Shown here: positions 1 through 7,879 of the stretch, piece after piece
Layout: each line of letters begins with the position of its first letter
Numbering within the stretch: position 1 is the stretch's first letter
Origin: an uncultured Lachnospiraceae bacterium
GTDB taxonomy: Bacteria > Bacillota > Clostridia > Lachnospirales > Lachnospiraceae
Length of the DNA stretch: 53,545 bases
Direction of reading: 5' to 3'
Assembly (NCBI GenBank): GCA_947177445.1
Contig: CAMWUL010000018.1
Coordinates: 1 to 53,545 of the forward strand
Made by a program: the position numbers and the translations under genes
Notes under the pieces: generated by a model
The model's input: only the letters and a program-made list of their open reading frames with translations
Told to the model about the DNA's origin: nothing
Databases searched by the model: none

Positions 1-13
1 ATAGAGCGTAAAG

Positions 14-298
14 GTGGCAAGCGATATGGCTATTGGGAAATTTGTGAATAGATTTTATATTCCCATCGTCCCATTACCAGATGGAAACGGCAGAACCGGG
101 AGGCTACATGTGAATTTGGAATTGATGAAAGCCGGATACCCGCCAATTGACATTAAGTTTGCAGACTGGATTTCTTATTACAATGCGTTTGATGAATACC
201 ATGTAAAGCACAATCTTGGTGCAATGGAAAAGCTGTTTGCAGGTTATGTGAATGCAAGGCTGGACAGTTACTTGATGATGGATGCTATTTATATGTGA
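14..298 (+). pseudogene. Fic-family protein, C-terminal remnant
   Basis: This is the C-terminal end of a Fic-domain protein, an enzyme family that AMPylates target proteins. The stretch PDGNGRTGR at about residues 22-30 is the Fic active-site loop, followed by the usual C-terminal helices (AFDEYHVKHNLGAMEKLFAGY). The family motif starts His-Pro-Phe; here those positions read VPL, so the catalytic histidine is replaced by valine. A TAG stop lies in frame at positions 2-4, so the N-terminal ~200 residues expected of a full Fic protein cannot be joined to this frame inside the window. The first usable start is a GTG at 14 with no good ribosome binding site. The DNA is visibly more AT-rich than that after position 900. 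I read it as a decayed, non-catalytic remnant. A frameshift just outside the window is an alternative explanation for the truncation. Confidence 0.7.
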
Positions 299-383
299 TT
301 TAAAGATTGCTGTGGAAAGCTGAAAGAATACAGTGGGTGGAAAAGTTCGCATGATTTCAGGAAAGAATCTATAAGAGGGACAT

Positions 384-824
384 ATGGACACACCAGTACT
401 TATAACTGAAAGGCTTATTTTGAGAAAATTTGAAGAAAGCGATTTAGAAGCAGTATACAAAATTTACAGTGATACAGAAGTGAATAAGTTTTTACCTTGG
501 TTTCCGTTGAAAACAATAGAGGAAACCAAGGTTTTTTATGAAGCGCATCTTGTAAGCAGGTATAATCAAAAATGTGCATATTATTATGCAGTTTGTTTGA
601 AAAAAGATAATTATCCTATCGGGTATGTCAACGTTGGGGCAGATGACAGTTATGATTTTGGCTATGGGATCTGCAAAGAATTCTGGCACAAGGGAATTGC
701 TGCAGAAGCAGGTAAAGCTGTTGTTGAACAATTCTGCTGTGCATTTTGTGGAAACAGATATATAATGCCAGGATGCCGATACCCGCTCATGTATGGGTAC
801 ATCTGCCTTTTTGAAAAGTGCTGA
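384..824 (+). pseudogene. GNAT N-acetyltransferase, truncated with foreign 3' end
   Basis: The N-terminal ~118 residues are a RimJ/RimL-type GNAT acetyltransferase, which transfers acetyl from acetyl-CoA to an amine. The opening TERLILRKFEESDLEAVYKI and the acetyl-CoA-binding segment around FGYGICKEFWHKGIAAEA are typical. After the helix AGKAVVEQ the reading should continue into the last strands and the asparagine-containing motif for another ~50-60 residues. It instead turns into a Cys/Tyr-rich tail (GCRYPLMYGYICLFEKC) unlike the family, and no other forward frame restores it. At 146 residues it is shorter than the usual ~175-180. A deletion or replacement near 730 is the simplest reading. 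The base composition matches the AT-rich edge rather than the downstream genes. It may still be translated, but activity is doubtful. Confidence 0.6.
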
Positions 825-897
825 TTTATGCCGGCGGGCATGCTGAGCGCCGAAATAGAGCTAAAATAATACTCTGAAGGAGAGTTGAAAGAGATCC

Positions 898-2259
898 ATG
901 GAGAAGAATTTGACAACAGGCAGTGTATGGAAAACGGTTCTGTATTTTTCACTGCCTTACATATTATCGTACTTTTTGCAGACGTTGTACGGCATGGCGG
1001 ATTTGTTTATAATTGGACAGTTTAACGGTGTGGAGAGCACGACGGCAGTTTCTGTGGGCAGTCAGGTTATGCATATGCTGACAGTAATGATTGTAGGGCT
1101 GGCCATGGGGGCCACTGTGATGATCGGGCGGGCAGTGGGTGCAGGGAAGCAGGAGCAGGCATCCCGTGTGATAGGGAACACATTTGTATTGTTTACGGTG
1201 CTGTCCGTATTTTTTACGGGTGTACTGATGCTTGCCGTAAGGCTGATTGTAAGCGTTATAGCTACGCCTGCCGAGGCGGTGCAGGGAACGAGTGTCTATC
1301 TTATGATCTGCTTTATGGGAGTGCCGTTTATCACAGCGTATAATATTATCAGTTCTGTTTTTCGGGGTATGGGGGATTCCAGGAGTCCCATGTATTTTAT
1401 TGCCGTGGCGTGTGTGGCCAATATTGCGCTGGACTATATTTTTATTGGGGTCATGGGGCTTGGTCCGGCGGGGGCGGCGTTGGGAACGGTGTTGTCCCAG
1501 ACGCTCAGCGTGGCCGTGAGTCTGATGGTGATTTTGAGACGGAAAACCGGAATCAGGCTTGCTGCGGGAGATTTTAAGCCGCACAGGGATACCATGTGGG
1601 GAGTGCTGAAGATCGGGATTCCTGTGGCATTGCAGGATGGATTTATACAGGTTGCCTTTATTGTCATTACGGTGATTGCAAACAGGCGGGGATTAAATGA
1701 TGCGGCGGCTGTGGGAATTGTGGAGAAGATTATCGGAATTTTATTTCTGGTGCCATCCTCCATGCTTCAGACCGTATCGGTGCTCTGCGCTCAGAATATG
1801 GGAGCCGGAAAGAGGGACAGGGCCAGGCTTACTTTGCGCTATGCGGCTGTTGTGGCTGTGGTGTGGGGATGTGCGGCCAGTATTCTTATGCAGCTTGACG
1901 CAGATTCCTTTGTTGGACTGTTTTCGGACAGTAGTGAGGTGGTGCGGCTGGGCGGTCAGTATATGCGGGGGTATGTATGGGATGTGATACTTGCGGGAAT
2001 TCATTTCTGCTTCAGCGGATATTTTTGTGCGTGCGGGTTGTCTGGGATTTCGTTTATTCATAATTGTCTTTCGATTATCTGTGTCCGGATTCCGTTTTCC
2101 TATTTTGCTTCGAAGCGTTTTACGGACACGCTTTTTCCAATGGGGCTTGCATCGCCTGCAGGTTCTGCGCTTTCGGTAATCGTCTGTGCGGCGGCTTTTT
2201 TCTGGCTGGTCAGGCGGCGGGAGTTGGAGCGGCAGTTGGAGCGGCAGGGTGGAAAATAG
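898..2259 (+). CDS. MATE family efflux protein
   Basis: A 453-residue integral membrane exporter of the MATE (multidrug and toxic compound extrusion) family, which moves cationic compounds out of the cell using a Na+ or H+ gradient. The protein opens with the family signature (TTGSVWKTVLYFSLPYILSYFLQTLYGMADLFIIGQF) and shows about twelve hydrophobic segments in two homologous halves; VFRGMGDSRSPMYF is the conserved loop after the fourth or fifth helix. Length is normal for the family. The ATG at 898 is preceded by GAAGGAGAG about 12 bases upstream, a somewhat long spacing. A terminator hairpin follows at 2331-2369, so the gene is probably monocistronic. A second, only distantly similar MATE gene lies at 41762. 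The substrate cannot be told from sequence. Confidence 0.93.
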   Translation: MEKNLTTGSVWKTVLYFSLPYILSYFLQTLYGMADLFIIGQFNGVESTTAVSVGSQVMHMLTVMIVGLAMGATVMIGRAVGAGKQEQASRVIGNTFVLFTVLSVFFTGVLMLAVRLIVSVIATPAEAVQGTSVYLMICFMGVPFITAYNIISSVFRGMGDSRSPMYFIAVACVANIALDYIFIGVMGLGPAGAALGTVLSQTLSVAVSLMVILRRKTGIRLAAGDFKPHRDTMWGVLKIGIPVALQDGFIQVAFIVITVIANRRGLNDAAAVGIVEKIIGILFLVPSSMLQTVSVLCAQNMGAGKRDRARLTLRYAAVVAVVWGCAASILMQLDADSFVGLFSDSSEVVRLGGQYMRGYVWDVILAGIHFCFSGYFCACGLSGISFIHNCLSIICVRIPFSYFASKRFTDTLFPMGLASPAGSALSVIVCAAAFFWLVRRRELERQLERQGGK

Positions 2260-2330
2260 ATATTATCTGTCGGATGGCCGGCGTTGAGAGGGAGGACAGG
2301 GTGGTATACGTAACATTTGGGCTGGATGGG

Positions 2331-2369
2331 AAGCGCTTACGGAAGAGTATTTTCTGAAGGCGCTTTTTT
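2331..2369 (+). terminator. Intrinsic terminator after MATE gene
   Basis: AAGCGCTT (2331-2338) pairs with AAGGCGCTT (2357-2365) with one bulged G, and the stem runs into six T residues ending at 2369. It ends transcription of the MATE gene 72 bp after its stop codon. Confidence 0.65.
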
Positions 2370-2379
2370 GTCATGAGAA

Positions 2380-2450
2380 GCGTTATAAAAGAACGTAACA
2401 AAGAGCGTAACAAAGAAGTGTAACAAAGAAGCGTTACAAAAGAAGCGTGA
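2380..2450 (+). repeat. Degenerate 13-14 bp tandem repeat upstream of the Bce-like genes
   Basis: About five imperfect units resembling GCGTAACAAAGAA follow each other without gaps. Neighbouring units carry both GTAAC and GTTAC forms, so TGTAAC (2419-2424) and GTTACA (2433-2438) make a perfect inverted repeat with an 8-bp spacer. No convincing reading frame crosses the array. It sits between the MATE terminator and the Bce-type operator, so it may hold extra regulator half-sites. The rest of the 2260-2713 gap shows nothing else I can name. Confidence 0.7.
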
Positions 2451-2469
2451 CCAGTTTTCTTACAGGCAA

Positions 2470-2487
2470 CCTTACAAAACCGTAAGG
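2470..2487 (+). promoter_or_regulatory. Bce-type response regulator operator
   Basis: CCTTACA-AAAC-CGTAAGG is a 7-4-7 inverted repeat. It matches the layout known for BceR-like regulators (TNACA-N4-TGTAA) except for one base (C for T at the start of the right half). It lies about 240 bp before a BceAB-like transporter, the kind of gene such regulators control in response to peptide antibiotics. No clear -35/-10 pair could be assigned downstream. Confidence 0.55.
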
Positions 2488-2713
2488 CACAGGCGGGAAA
2501 ATGTAAGGTAATTCTATTGTAATAGAGCAAACGTCGGTGTATCCTTGTATTAAAGCAATGGTACAGCGCGAGCGGCCAGAAAAACTGTCGTTCCGCGGAC
2601 GGCGGTAAAAGGGTAAGCGATTCTTGCAGCGGGGGTGTTGGCTGCATGTGACGCCGCAGGCTGACGCATTGCAGGAAACAAAAAATTTTAAGATGAGCAA
2701 GGAGAATATTGAT

Positions 2714-3556
2714 ATGGCACTTTTGGAAGTGAAGAATTTGAAAAAGGTATATACCACGCGTCTGGGAGGAAACAAGGTACAGGCGCTGGACAATGTGAAT
2801 TTTTCTGTGGAACAGGGAGAATATGTGGCCATCATGGGAGAGTCCGGTTCCGGAAAGACCACGCTGTTGAATATTATGGCATCCCTGGATAAGCCTACCG
2901 GGGGGCAGGTGATTCTGGCGGGAAAGAATATGACAGAGATCAAACAGAAGGAGCTGTGTGCCTTTCGGAGGGATAATCTTGGGTTCGTGTTTCAGGACTT
3001 TAATCTGCTGGATACGCTGTCTCTTAAGGATAACATATTTCTTCCGCTGGTTCTGGCGGGCTGCGATTACGGGAAGATGGAGGAGCGTCTGGCGCCTTTG
3101 GCAAAGAGACTGGGAATCACGGAGCTTCTCGGGAAGTACCCTTACGAGGTGTCGGGGGGACAGAAGCAGAGGACGGCAGTGGCCAGAGCGTTGATTACCC
3201 AGCCTCAGATCGTGCTGGCAGACGAGCCCACAGGGGCGCTGGATTCCAAGGCCTCCGACAAACTGCTCCGGATTTTTGCGCAGGTCAATGAGGATGGTCA
3301 GACGATCCTTATGGTGACCCACAGTACCCAGGCGGCCAGCCGGGCAGGGCGGGTCATGTTTATCAAGGACGGATGTGTATTCAACCAGATTTACCGGGGC
3401 AATATGAATGATGAAGAGATGTACCGCAAGATTTCCGACACTCTGACCATTCTGCATACGGAGCGGGAAGGTGTGTCTGCAGGTGAAGAAGATATCCTGG
3501 GCAGAGAGGGCATTCGCGGTGAAAAGGGAGCCCGCAGCAGAAAGGGGGAGGCGTAA
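2714..3556 (+). CDS. BceA-like ABC transporter ATPase
   Basis: ATP-binding subunit (280 residues) of a Bce/Lan-type ABC transporter, the class that protects Gram-positive bacteria from cell-wall-active peptide antibiotics and signals to a partner kinase. Walker A is GESGSGKT (residues 42-49), the signature SGGQ is at 147-150, Walker B is IVLADE (166-171) and the H-loop histidine is 203. The LolD/MacB-like phrasing (LLNIMASLDKPTGG, FVFQDFNLLDTL) fits this subfamily. The start at 2714 has AAGGAG nine bases upstream; a longer frame from 2624 lacks such a site. The C-terminal ~30 residues are charged and not part of the usual fold. The permease gene begins two bases after the stop codon. No bceRS two-component pair lies nearby, which is unusual. 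Confidence in the family is high and in the inducer low. Confidence 0.92.
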   Translation: MALLEVKNLKKVYTTRLGGNKVQALDNVNFSVEQGEYVAIMGESGSGKTTLLNIMASLDKPTGGQVILAGKNMTEIKQKELCAFRRDNLGFVFQDFNLLDTLSLKDNIFLPLVLAGCDYGKMEERLAPLAKRLGITELLGKYPYEVSGGQKQRTAVARALITQPQIVLADEPTGALDSKASDKLLRIFAQVNEDGQTILMVTHSTQAASRAGRVMFIKDGCVFNQIYRGNMNDEEMYRKISDTLTILHTEREGVSAGEEDILGREGIRGEKGARSRKGEA

Positions 3557-3557
3557 A

Positions 3558-5540
3558 ATGAAGAGAAAGCTGTCACTGCTGCCGGGAATGGCAGTAAACA
3601 ATATCAGAAAAAACGGTTCTACGTATTTCCCCTATATCGGCGTCAGTATTTTTGCGCTGTTTACCTATTTTGTTTTCGATCTGATCCAGAGAAACGATGT
3701 GATGATGACGGTGCCCAAGGGAGCGTATGCGGCGGCGCTTGTCATGATTGGATTCGTTCTGCTGGGACTGATCATGGTGCCGTTTCTCTATTATACCAAC
3801 AGCTTTTTGATCAAGCGCAGAAAAAAGGAGCTGGGTCTGTACAGCATCCTGGGTCTGGAAAAGAAACACATCGGCGTTATGATGTTTTGGGAGAGCCTGA
3901 TTATATACGGTGTTGTGGCGGCGTCTGCCATTATATTGGGGCTGTTGTTTTCCAGGCTGGTTTTTCTTCTGCTGTTGAATCTGGCCAAAATGCAGGTGGA
4001 TGTGGAATTTACCATCAGCCCTGTGGCTATTATTGATACGCTTGTATTTTATGCTTTTATCACGGGATTGAATTTGTTTGTGAATCTGGTGCAGGTGGGC
4101 AAGGCCAATCCGGTGGAGCTGATGAGCGATGCCAGAAGAGGAGAAAAGGAGCCCAGATTTGTAGCGCTCTGGAGTATTGCAGGGGTACTGGCGCTGGGAA
4201 TTGGATATCGCATGGCTGTAGTTTCCAGGCTGGACAGCACGATTTTCACCAATTTCTTTCTGGCGGTTTTTCTGGTGATCATTGGCACATATTTTCTGTT
4301 TACCTCGGGGAGCATTTCCTTCCTGCGTTTTCTGAAGGGCAGAAAGAAATTTTACTACCGTCCGGAGAATTTTATAACGGTTTCAGGAATGCTGTATCGG
4401 ATGAAAAAAAGCGCCGCCAGTCTTTCCAATATTTGCGTGTTTTCAACCATGGTGATGATCACTGTGGCGTGTACGGTCAGCGTGTATCTGGGGATGGATG
4501 CCATAGTGTCCTACCGCGTCAGCAGGGATCTGGAGGTGTACTATGCCCAGCATGAGAATCCGGATCTGGAGCAGATACGGCAGCAGGCTGCTTTGCTGGC
4601 CGAGAAAAACAATGTGTTCCTGAAGGATGAGCTTGTTTTTTCCTATGCGGAGGTCAGGGTCTGTCAGGAAGGAAACCGGATGCGTGATCGGAGGCAGGAT
4701 GATAATTATATGGATTGGACCGCTGTAAAGCTTATGACAGTGGATGCTTATAACGAAATGGAAGGTGCCTCTGAAAGTCTGGAGGAGGGGCAGGCATTGA
4801 TTTACAGTTCAGGAGCAGATTTCGGGGCTGACCGGATTCTCATGGGAGACACAGAGTTTGTTATAAAGGAGGAGCTGCAGAGCAGCCAATTTTGTAAGAA
4901 GGCGGTAAACGATACCTTTAATATGGAATATCTGCTGGTGGTAAGGGACACGGATGCTGTGACCAGGGCAGGCGCGTTCTTTGGGGTGGATGGAATTCAG
5001 GATACCACATGCCGGTACGGATTTAACCCTTCCGGAGAGAAGGAAAATATCGACAGATTTTCCGAGGAGCTGAATCAGTATGCGTCCGGGCTTACAGGTT
5101 TTATGGGGTTTTCTGACTACCGGGAGCATATGTCCGAGCAGGAGAGTATGTACGGCGGACTGCTGTTCATCGGTATCTTTTTCGGATCCATCTTTCTGAT
5201 CTGCCTGTTGATCATTATGTATTATAAGCAGATTACGGAGGGCTTTGAGGATCAGAAGAATTTTGAGATCATGCAGAAGGTGGGGATGAGCGACGGAGAG
5301 ATCCGCAGAACCATCCGAAAGCAGGTCAGTATGGTATTCGCACTGCCGCTGGCGGGAGCGCTTCTTCACACAGTGATGGGAATGAAGATGGTATGTATGC
5401 TTTTGGGTGCGATCAATTTCTTTGAAACAAAGCTTCTGATCATAGTATCGGTGGCGGTGTGCCTGGTGTTTGCCTGTGTATATGTTCTGTGCTACAGCAG
5501 AACCTCGCGGACCTATTACCGTATTGTGAAGCAGATGTAG
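3558..5540 (+). CDS. BceB-like FtsX-domain ABC permease
   Basis: A 660-residue membrane permease partnering the ATPase just upstream; the size fits BceB-type proteins (~650). Four helices cluster at the N-terminus, with FtsX-like segments around residues 50-200 (ELGLYSILGLEKKHIGVMMFWESL is the coupling region), two more before a large extracellular domain (about residues 320-500) and the last helices at the end. The big extracellular domain between helices 7 and 8 is the hallmark of this subfamily and is thought to contact the peptide or the sensor kinase. The second FtsX-like coupling region reads NFEIMQKVGMSDGEIRRTI. A GGGGGAG ribosome binding site overlaps the end of the ATPase gene, so the two are translationally linked. 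The pair likely gives resistance to an antimicrobial peptide such as bacitracin or a lantibiotic; the specific drug is not predictable. Confidence 0.92.
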   Translation: MKRKLSLLPGMAVNNIRKNGSTYFPYIGVSIFALFTYFVFDLIQRNDVMMTVPKGAYAAALVMIGFVLLGLIMVPFLYYTNSFLIKRRKKELGLYSILGLEKKHIGVMMFWESLIIYGVVAASAIILGLLFSRLVFLLLLNLAKMQVDVEFTISPVAIIDTLVFYAFITGLNLFVNLVQVGKANPVELMSDARRGEKEPRFVALWSIAGVLALGIGYRMAVVSRLDSTIFTNFFLAVFLVIIGTYFLFTSGSISFLRFLKGRKKFYYRPENFITVSGMLYRMKKSAASLSNICVFSTMVMITVACTVSVYLGMDAIVSYRVSRDLEVYYAQHENPDLEQIRQQAALLAEKNNVFLKDELVFSYAEVRVCQEGNRMRDRRQDDNYMDWTAVKLMTVDAYNEMEGASESLEEGQALIYSSGADFGADRILMGDTEFVIKEELQSSQFCKKAVNDTFNMEYLLVVRDTDAVTRAGAFFGVDGIQDTTCRYGFNPSGEKENIDRFSEELNQYASGLTGFMGFSDYREHMSEQESMYGGLLFIGIFFGSIFLICLLIIMYYKQITEGFEDQKNFEIMQKVGMSDGEIRRTIRKQVSMVFALPLAGALLHTVMGMKMVCMLLGAINFFETKLLIIVSVAVCLVFACVYVLCYSRTSRTYYRIVKQM

Positions 5541-5554
5541 CGCGGGTGTGAAAT

Positions 5555-5583
5555 TTGCTTTTTGCAGGCGCCTGTGTTATGCT
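5555..5583 (+). promoter_or_regulatory. Promoter for yccF-like gene with palindromic spacer
   Basis: TTGCTT (5555-5560), a 17-bp spacer and TATGCT (5578-5583) with an extended TG two bases before the -10. The spacer contains a perfect 10-bp palindrome, CAGGCGCCTG (5565-5574), placed where a repressor would block RNA polymerase. Confidence 0.45.
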
Positions 5584-5612
5584 TAAGAAAACAATGAAAG
5601 CGGGAGAAAGAC

Positions 5613-5972
5613 ATGAGTTGTTTGGGAAATGTTCTGTGGTTTATATTCGGCGGATTTTTCAGCGGAATCAGCTGGTTTCTTGCAGGGTGTCTGTGGTGCA
5701 TTACAATAGTGGGTATTCCATGGGGAAAGCAGTGCTTTAAGTTTGCGGGCCTGTCGCTTTTCCCCTTCGGAAAGGAAGTGGTATATGGCGGCGGAGTGGG
5801 ATCGCTGCTGCTGAACCTGATTTGGCTGATTCTATCGGGGATACCGCTGGCTCTGGTGTCTGCCGTTTGGGGATGTGTGCTGTGTGTGACCATAGTGGGA
5901 ATTCCGTTTGGACTGCAGCATTTTAAGCTGGCAAAGCTGGCGCTGATGCCTTTTGGAGCCAGGGTGGTCTGA
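5613..5972 (+). CDS. YccF domain membrane protein
   Basis: A small (119 residue) inner-membrane protein made of two copies of the YccF domain, each with a hydrophobic helix followed by the hallmark TIVGIPWGKQCFKFA / TIVGIPFGLQHFKLA and an FPFG or MPFG turn (residues ~30-50 and ~90-115). The family is widespread in bacteria and its function is not established. The ATG at 5613 has GGGAG about seven bases upstream. It follows the Bce-like operon by 72 bp, but a candidate promoter of its own lies at 5555-5583. The mnmA gene follows 112 bp later, after a hairpin, so the two may be partly co-transcribed. Confidence 0.9.
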   Translation: MSCLGNVLWFIFGGFFSGISWFLAGCLWCITIVGIPWGKQCFKFAGLSLFPFGKEVVYGGGVGSLLLNLIWLILSGIPLALVSAVWGCVLCVTIVGIPFGLQHFKLAKLALMPFGARVV

Positions 5973-5976
5973 GACG

Positions 5977-6016
5977 GCCAGACGAAAAGACTTTTGGAGA
6001 AGTCTGGCAGTCTGGC
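5977..6016 (+). other. Hairpin with duplicated arm between yccF-like gene and mnmA
   Basis: GCCAGAC (5977-5983) can pair with GTCTGGC at 6002-6008 or with a second copy created by an 8-bp tandem duplication AGTCTGGC (6001-6008 and 6009-6016). An inner AGACTT/AAGTCT pairing is also possible. There is no T-run after it, so it is more likely an RNA stability or switch-like structure than a terminator. Confidence 0.4.
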
Positions 6017-6084
6017 ATGGAAACAAGGTGGCGCGGGCGTGGATATACTGAAAGTACACTGGGAAAGGCGCAGACAGGAACGGT

Positions 6085-7191
6085 ATGAAAAAGAAAGTGG
6101 TGGTGGGTATGTCCGGAGGAGTGGACTCCTCTGTAGCGGCATACCTGCTGAAGGAACAGGGCTATGAGGTCATCGGCGTGACAATGCAGATCTGGCAGGA
6201 GTCAGAAGGGGCATGCCGCAGAGAAGGTGACGGAGGCCGCAGTCAGGGAACCTGCTGCGGCCTCTCTGCCGTGGAGGATGCCAGGGCGACAGCGGAAATA
6301 TTGGGGATTCCCCATTATGTGATGAATTTCCGCCGGGAGTTTAAGCAGTGTGTTATGGATTACTTTGTGGAGGAATATCTGCAGGGGAGGACGCCTAATC
6401 CCTGCATTGCCTGCAACCGCTATGTGAAGTGGGAGGCAATGCTGAAGAGGAGCCTGGAGATTGGGGCCGACTATATTGCCACGGGACATTATGCCCGGAT
6501 TCACAGACTGCCCAACGGCCGGATGGCTGTCAGAAACTCTGTGACGGCGGCCAAGGATCAGACCTATGCCCTCTATAATCTGACACAGGAGCAGCTTATG
6601 CACACGCTGATGCCTGTGGGGGAATACACCAAGGAGCAGATCAGGAAAATTGCGCAGGAGGCGGGAATTCCTGTGGCGGATAAGCCGGACAGCCAGGAGA
6701 TCTGTTTTGTGCCGGATAATGATTATGCCGGCTTTATCAGCAGGGAAGCAGGGGAGCGCCTTCCCGGGCCGGGAGATTTTGTGGATCGTGAGGGCCGGGT
6801 CCTGGGACATCACAAGGGCATCATCCATTATACCGTGGGACAGCGCAGAGGGCTTGGTCTGGCGGCAGGAGAGAGAGTTTTTGTGACGGAGATTCGTCCC
6901 CGGACAAATCAGGTGGTTATCGGAAGAAATGAAGATATTTTCACAGAGGAGGTTTTGTGCCATCAGGTCAATTATATGGCGGTGGAGGATTTGCCGGAGC
7001 CCGTGAGGGTGCGGGCAAAGATCCGCTATAACCACAGCGGTGAATTCTGCAGGATAGAAAAGCAGCCAGGGGGAAGGGTCAGGTGCCTTTTCGAGAAGCC
7101 GGTAAGAGCCGCAGCTCCGGGTCAGGCGGTGGTTTTTTACGACGGAGAGTATGTGCTGGGAGGCGGGACGATCCTTGGGGAAGGGCTCTGA
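6085..7191 (+). CDS. mnmA: tRNA 2-thiouridine synthase MnmA
   Basis: Cytoplasmic enzyme that thiolates the wobble uridine (U34) of tRNAs for Lys, Glu and Gln, using ATP and sulfur relayed from a cysteine desulfurase. The PP-loop ATP site SGGVDSS is at residues 10-16. The first catalytic cysteine is in NPCIACN (Cys110) and the second in SQEICFVP (Cys207), with the expected spacing. The central GHYARI and the TVGQRRGLGL segment of the C-terminal beta-barrel are present, and 368 residues is a normal length. The ribosome binding site (about GACAGGAAC) is weak. TATACT at 6044-6049 could be a -10, but I find no -35. A small unknown gene follows 67 bp downstream in the same direction. Confidence 0.97.
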   Translation: MKKKVVVGMSGGVDSSVAAYLLKEQGYEVIGVTMQIWQESEGACRREGDGGRSQGTCCGLSAVEDARATAEILGIPHYVMNFRREFKQCVMDYFVEEYLQGRTPNPCIACNRYVKWEAMLKRSLEIGADYIATGHYARIHRLPNGRMAVRNSVTAAKDQTYALYNLTQEQLMHTLMPVGEYTKEQIRKIAQEAGIPVADKPDSQEICFVPDNDYAGFISREAGERLPGPGDFVDREGRVLGHHKGIIHYTVGQRRGLGLAAGERVFVTEIRPRTNQVVIGRNEDIFTEEVLCHQVNYMAVEDLPEPVRVRAKIRYNHSGEFCRIEKQPGGRVRCLFEKPVRAAAPGQAVVFYDGEYVLGGGTILGEGL

Positions 7192-7258
7192 CAGGCACCT
7201 TTTTTCGGCGGGTGAATAAAATTAGGAAGAGAGAATGCATTTAAAAAAGGAGACAGGA

Positions 7259-7792
7259 ATGGATTTTCTGAGAAATGGAAGGCCTCCCGTCAGAAGAAGC
7301 CGTTATGGTTCTGTCACCGGGACCATTGTAGATATGACGCCTGCCGGTGCGGGAAACCGGCGCTCTGATGCGTGTCTGATATTTGCGGCGGTGGAGGATG
7401 GAAGCGGCAATACCGTGAATTTTCTCATATCGCCGGTGACCTATGTGGTGGATTTCGAGACTCTGTCCACTGGAATGACCTGTACCTTCTGGTATGATCT
7501 GGAGGCGCCGGTTCCTCTGATTTACCCGCCCCAGTATAATGCGGTGGCGGCGGCCAGAGAGAAAAACAGCAGAATGGTGAATGTAAGTCATTTTGACACC
7601 CGTTTGATCAATGATGATCAGACGCTTCAGCTGAATCTGGACAGATCGGTGAAGGTACGCACCACCAACAATCAGTATTTTCAGGGGAGTCCGGCAAATC
7701 ATGATCTTGTGGTGGTCTATGAAAGCTCCACCAGAAGCATTCCGGCCCAGACCACGCCTAAAAGCATTGTGGTGCTCTGCGGACAGGTTTGA
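7259..7792 (+). CDS. Hypothetical protein downstream of mnmA
   Basis: A 177-residue soluble protein I do not recognise. It has no signal peptide and no membrane segment. The opening (MDFLRNGRPPVRRSRYGSVT) is basic, then a beta-rich body follows with a conserved-looking core (VNFLISPVTYVVDFETLSTG, TFWYDLEAPVPLIYPPQYNAV) that could form a small barrel or OB-like fold. The ATG at 7259 is chosen because AAAGGAG ends six bases upstream; a start at 7235 adds eight residues but lacks this site. It lies 67 bp behind mnmA and could share its transcript. A hairpin shared with the convergent uxuB gene follows. Its length, codon use and strong ribosome binding site support a real gene. Function unknown. 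Confidence 0.75.
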   Translation: MDFLRNGRPPVRRSRYGSVTGTIVDMTPAGAGNRRSDACLIFAAVEDGSGNTVNFLISPVTYVVDFETLSTGMTCTFWYDLEAPVPLIYPPQYNAVAAAREKNSRMVNVSHFDTRLINDDQTLQLNLDRSVKVRTTNNQYFQGSPANHDLVVVYESSTRSIPAQTTPKSIVVLCGQV

Positions 7793-7806
7793 CGGCATAA
7801 AAACAG

Positions 7807-7853
7807 ATGCCCTCTCATGGAGCCGGCGGATGCCGGAATTTCATGGAGGGCAT
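7807..7853 (-). terminator. Terminator between convergent genes
   Basis: ATGCCCTC with CATG just behind it (7807-7819) pairs with CATGGAGGGCAT (7842-7853), with a smaller CCGGC/GCCGG hairpin in the loop. Read on the minus strand, the stem runs into CTGTTTTTAT, so it should terminate uxuB. On the plus strand the T-run is weak. Confidence 0.6.
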
Positions 7854-7879
7854 TATTATGCTGTCTTTTCGGATTTGTT

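Noticed and set aside
2624..2713. Upstream extension of the BceA-like gene
   Set aside because: The added 30 residues are unlike the family and the ATG at 2714 has a well-spaced AAGGAG.
6044..6049. TATACT as -10 for mnmA
   Set aside because: No -35 and no TG extension at the right spacing, so it is only mentioned with the gene.
7241..7798. Long minus-strand frame opposite the small unknown gene
   Set aside because: Arg/His-rich shadow translation with no ribosome binding site. The plus-strand frame has a strong one and normal composition.
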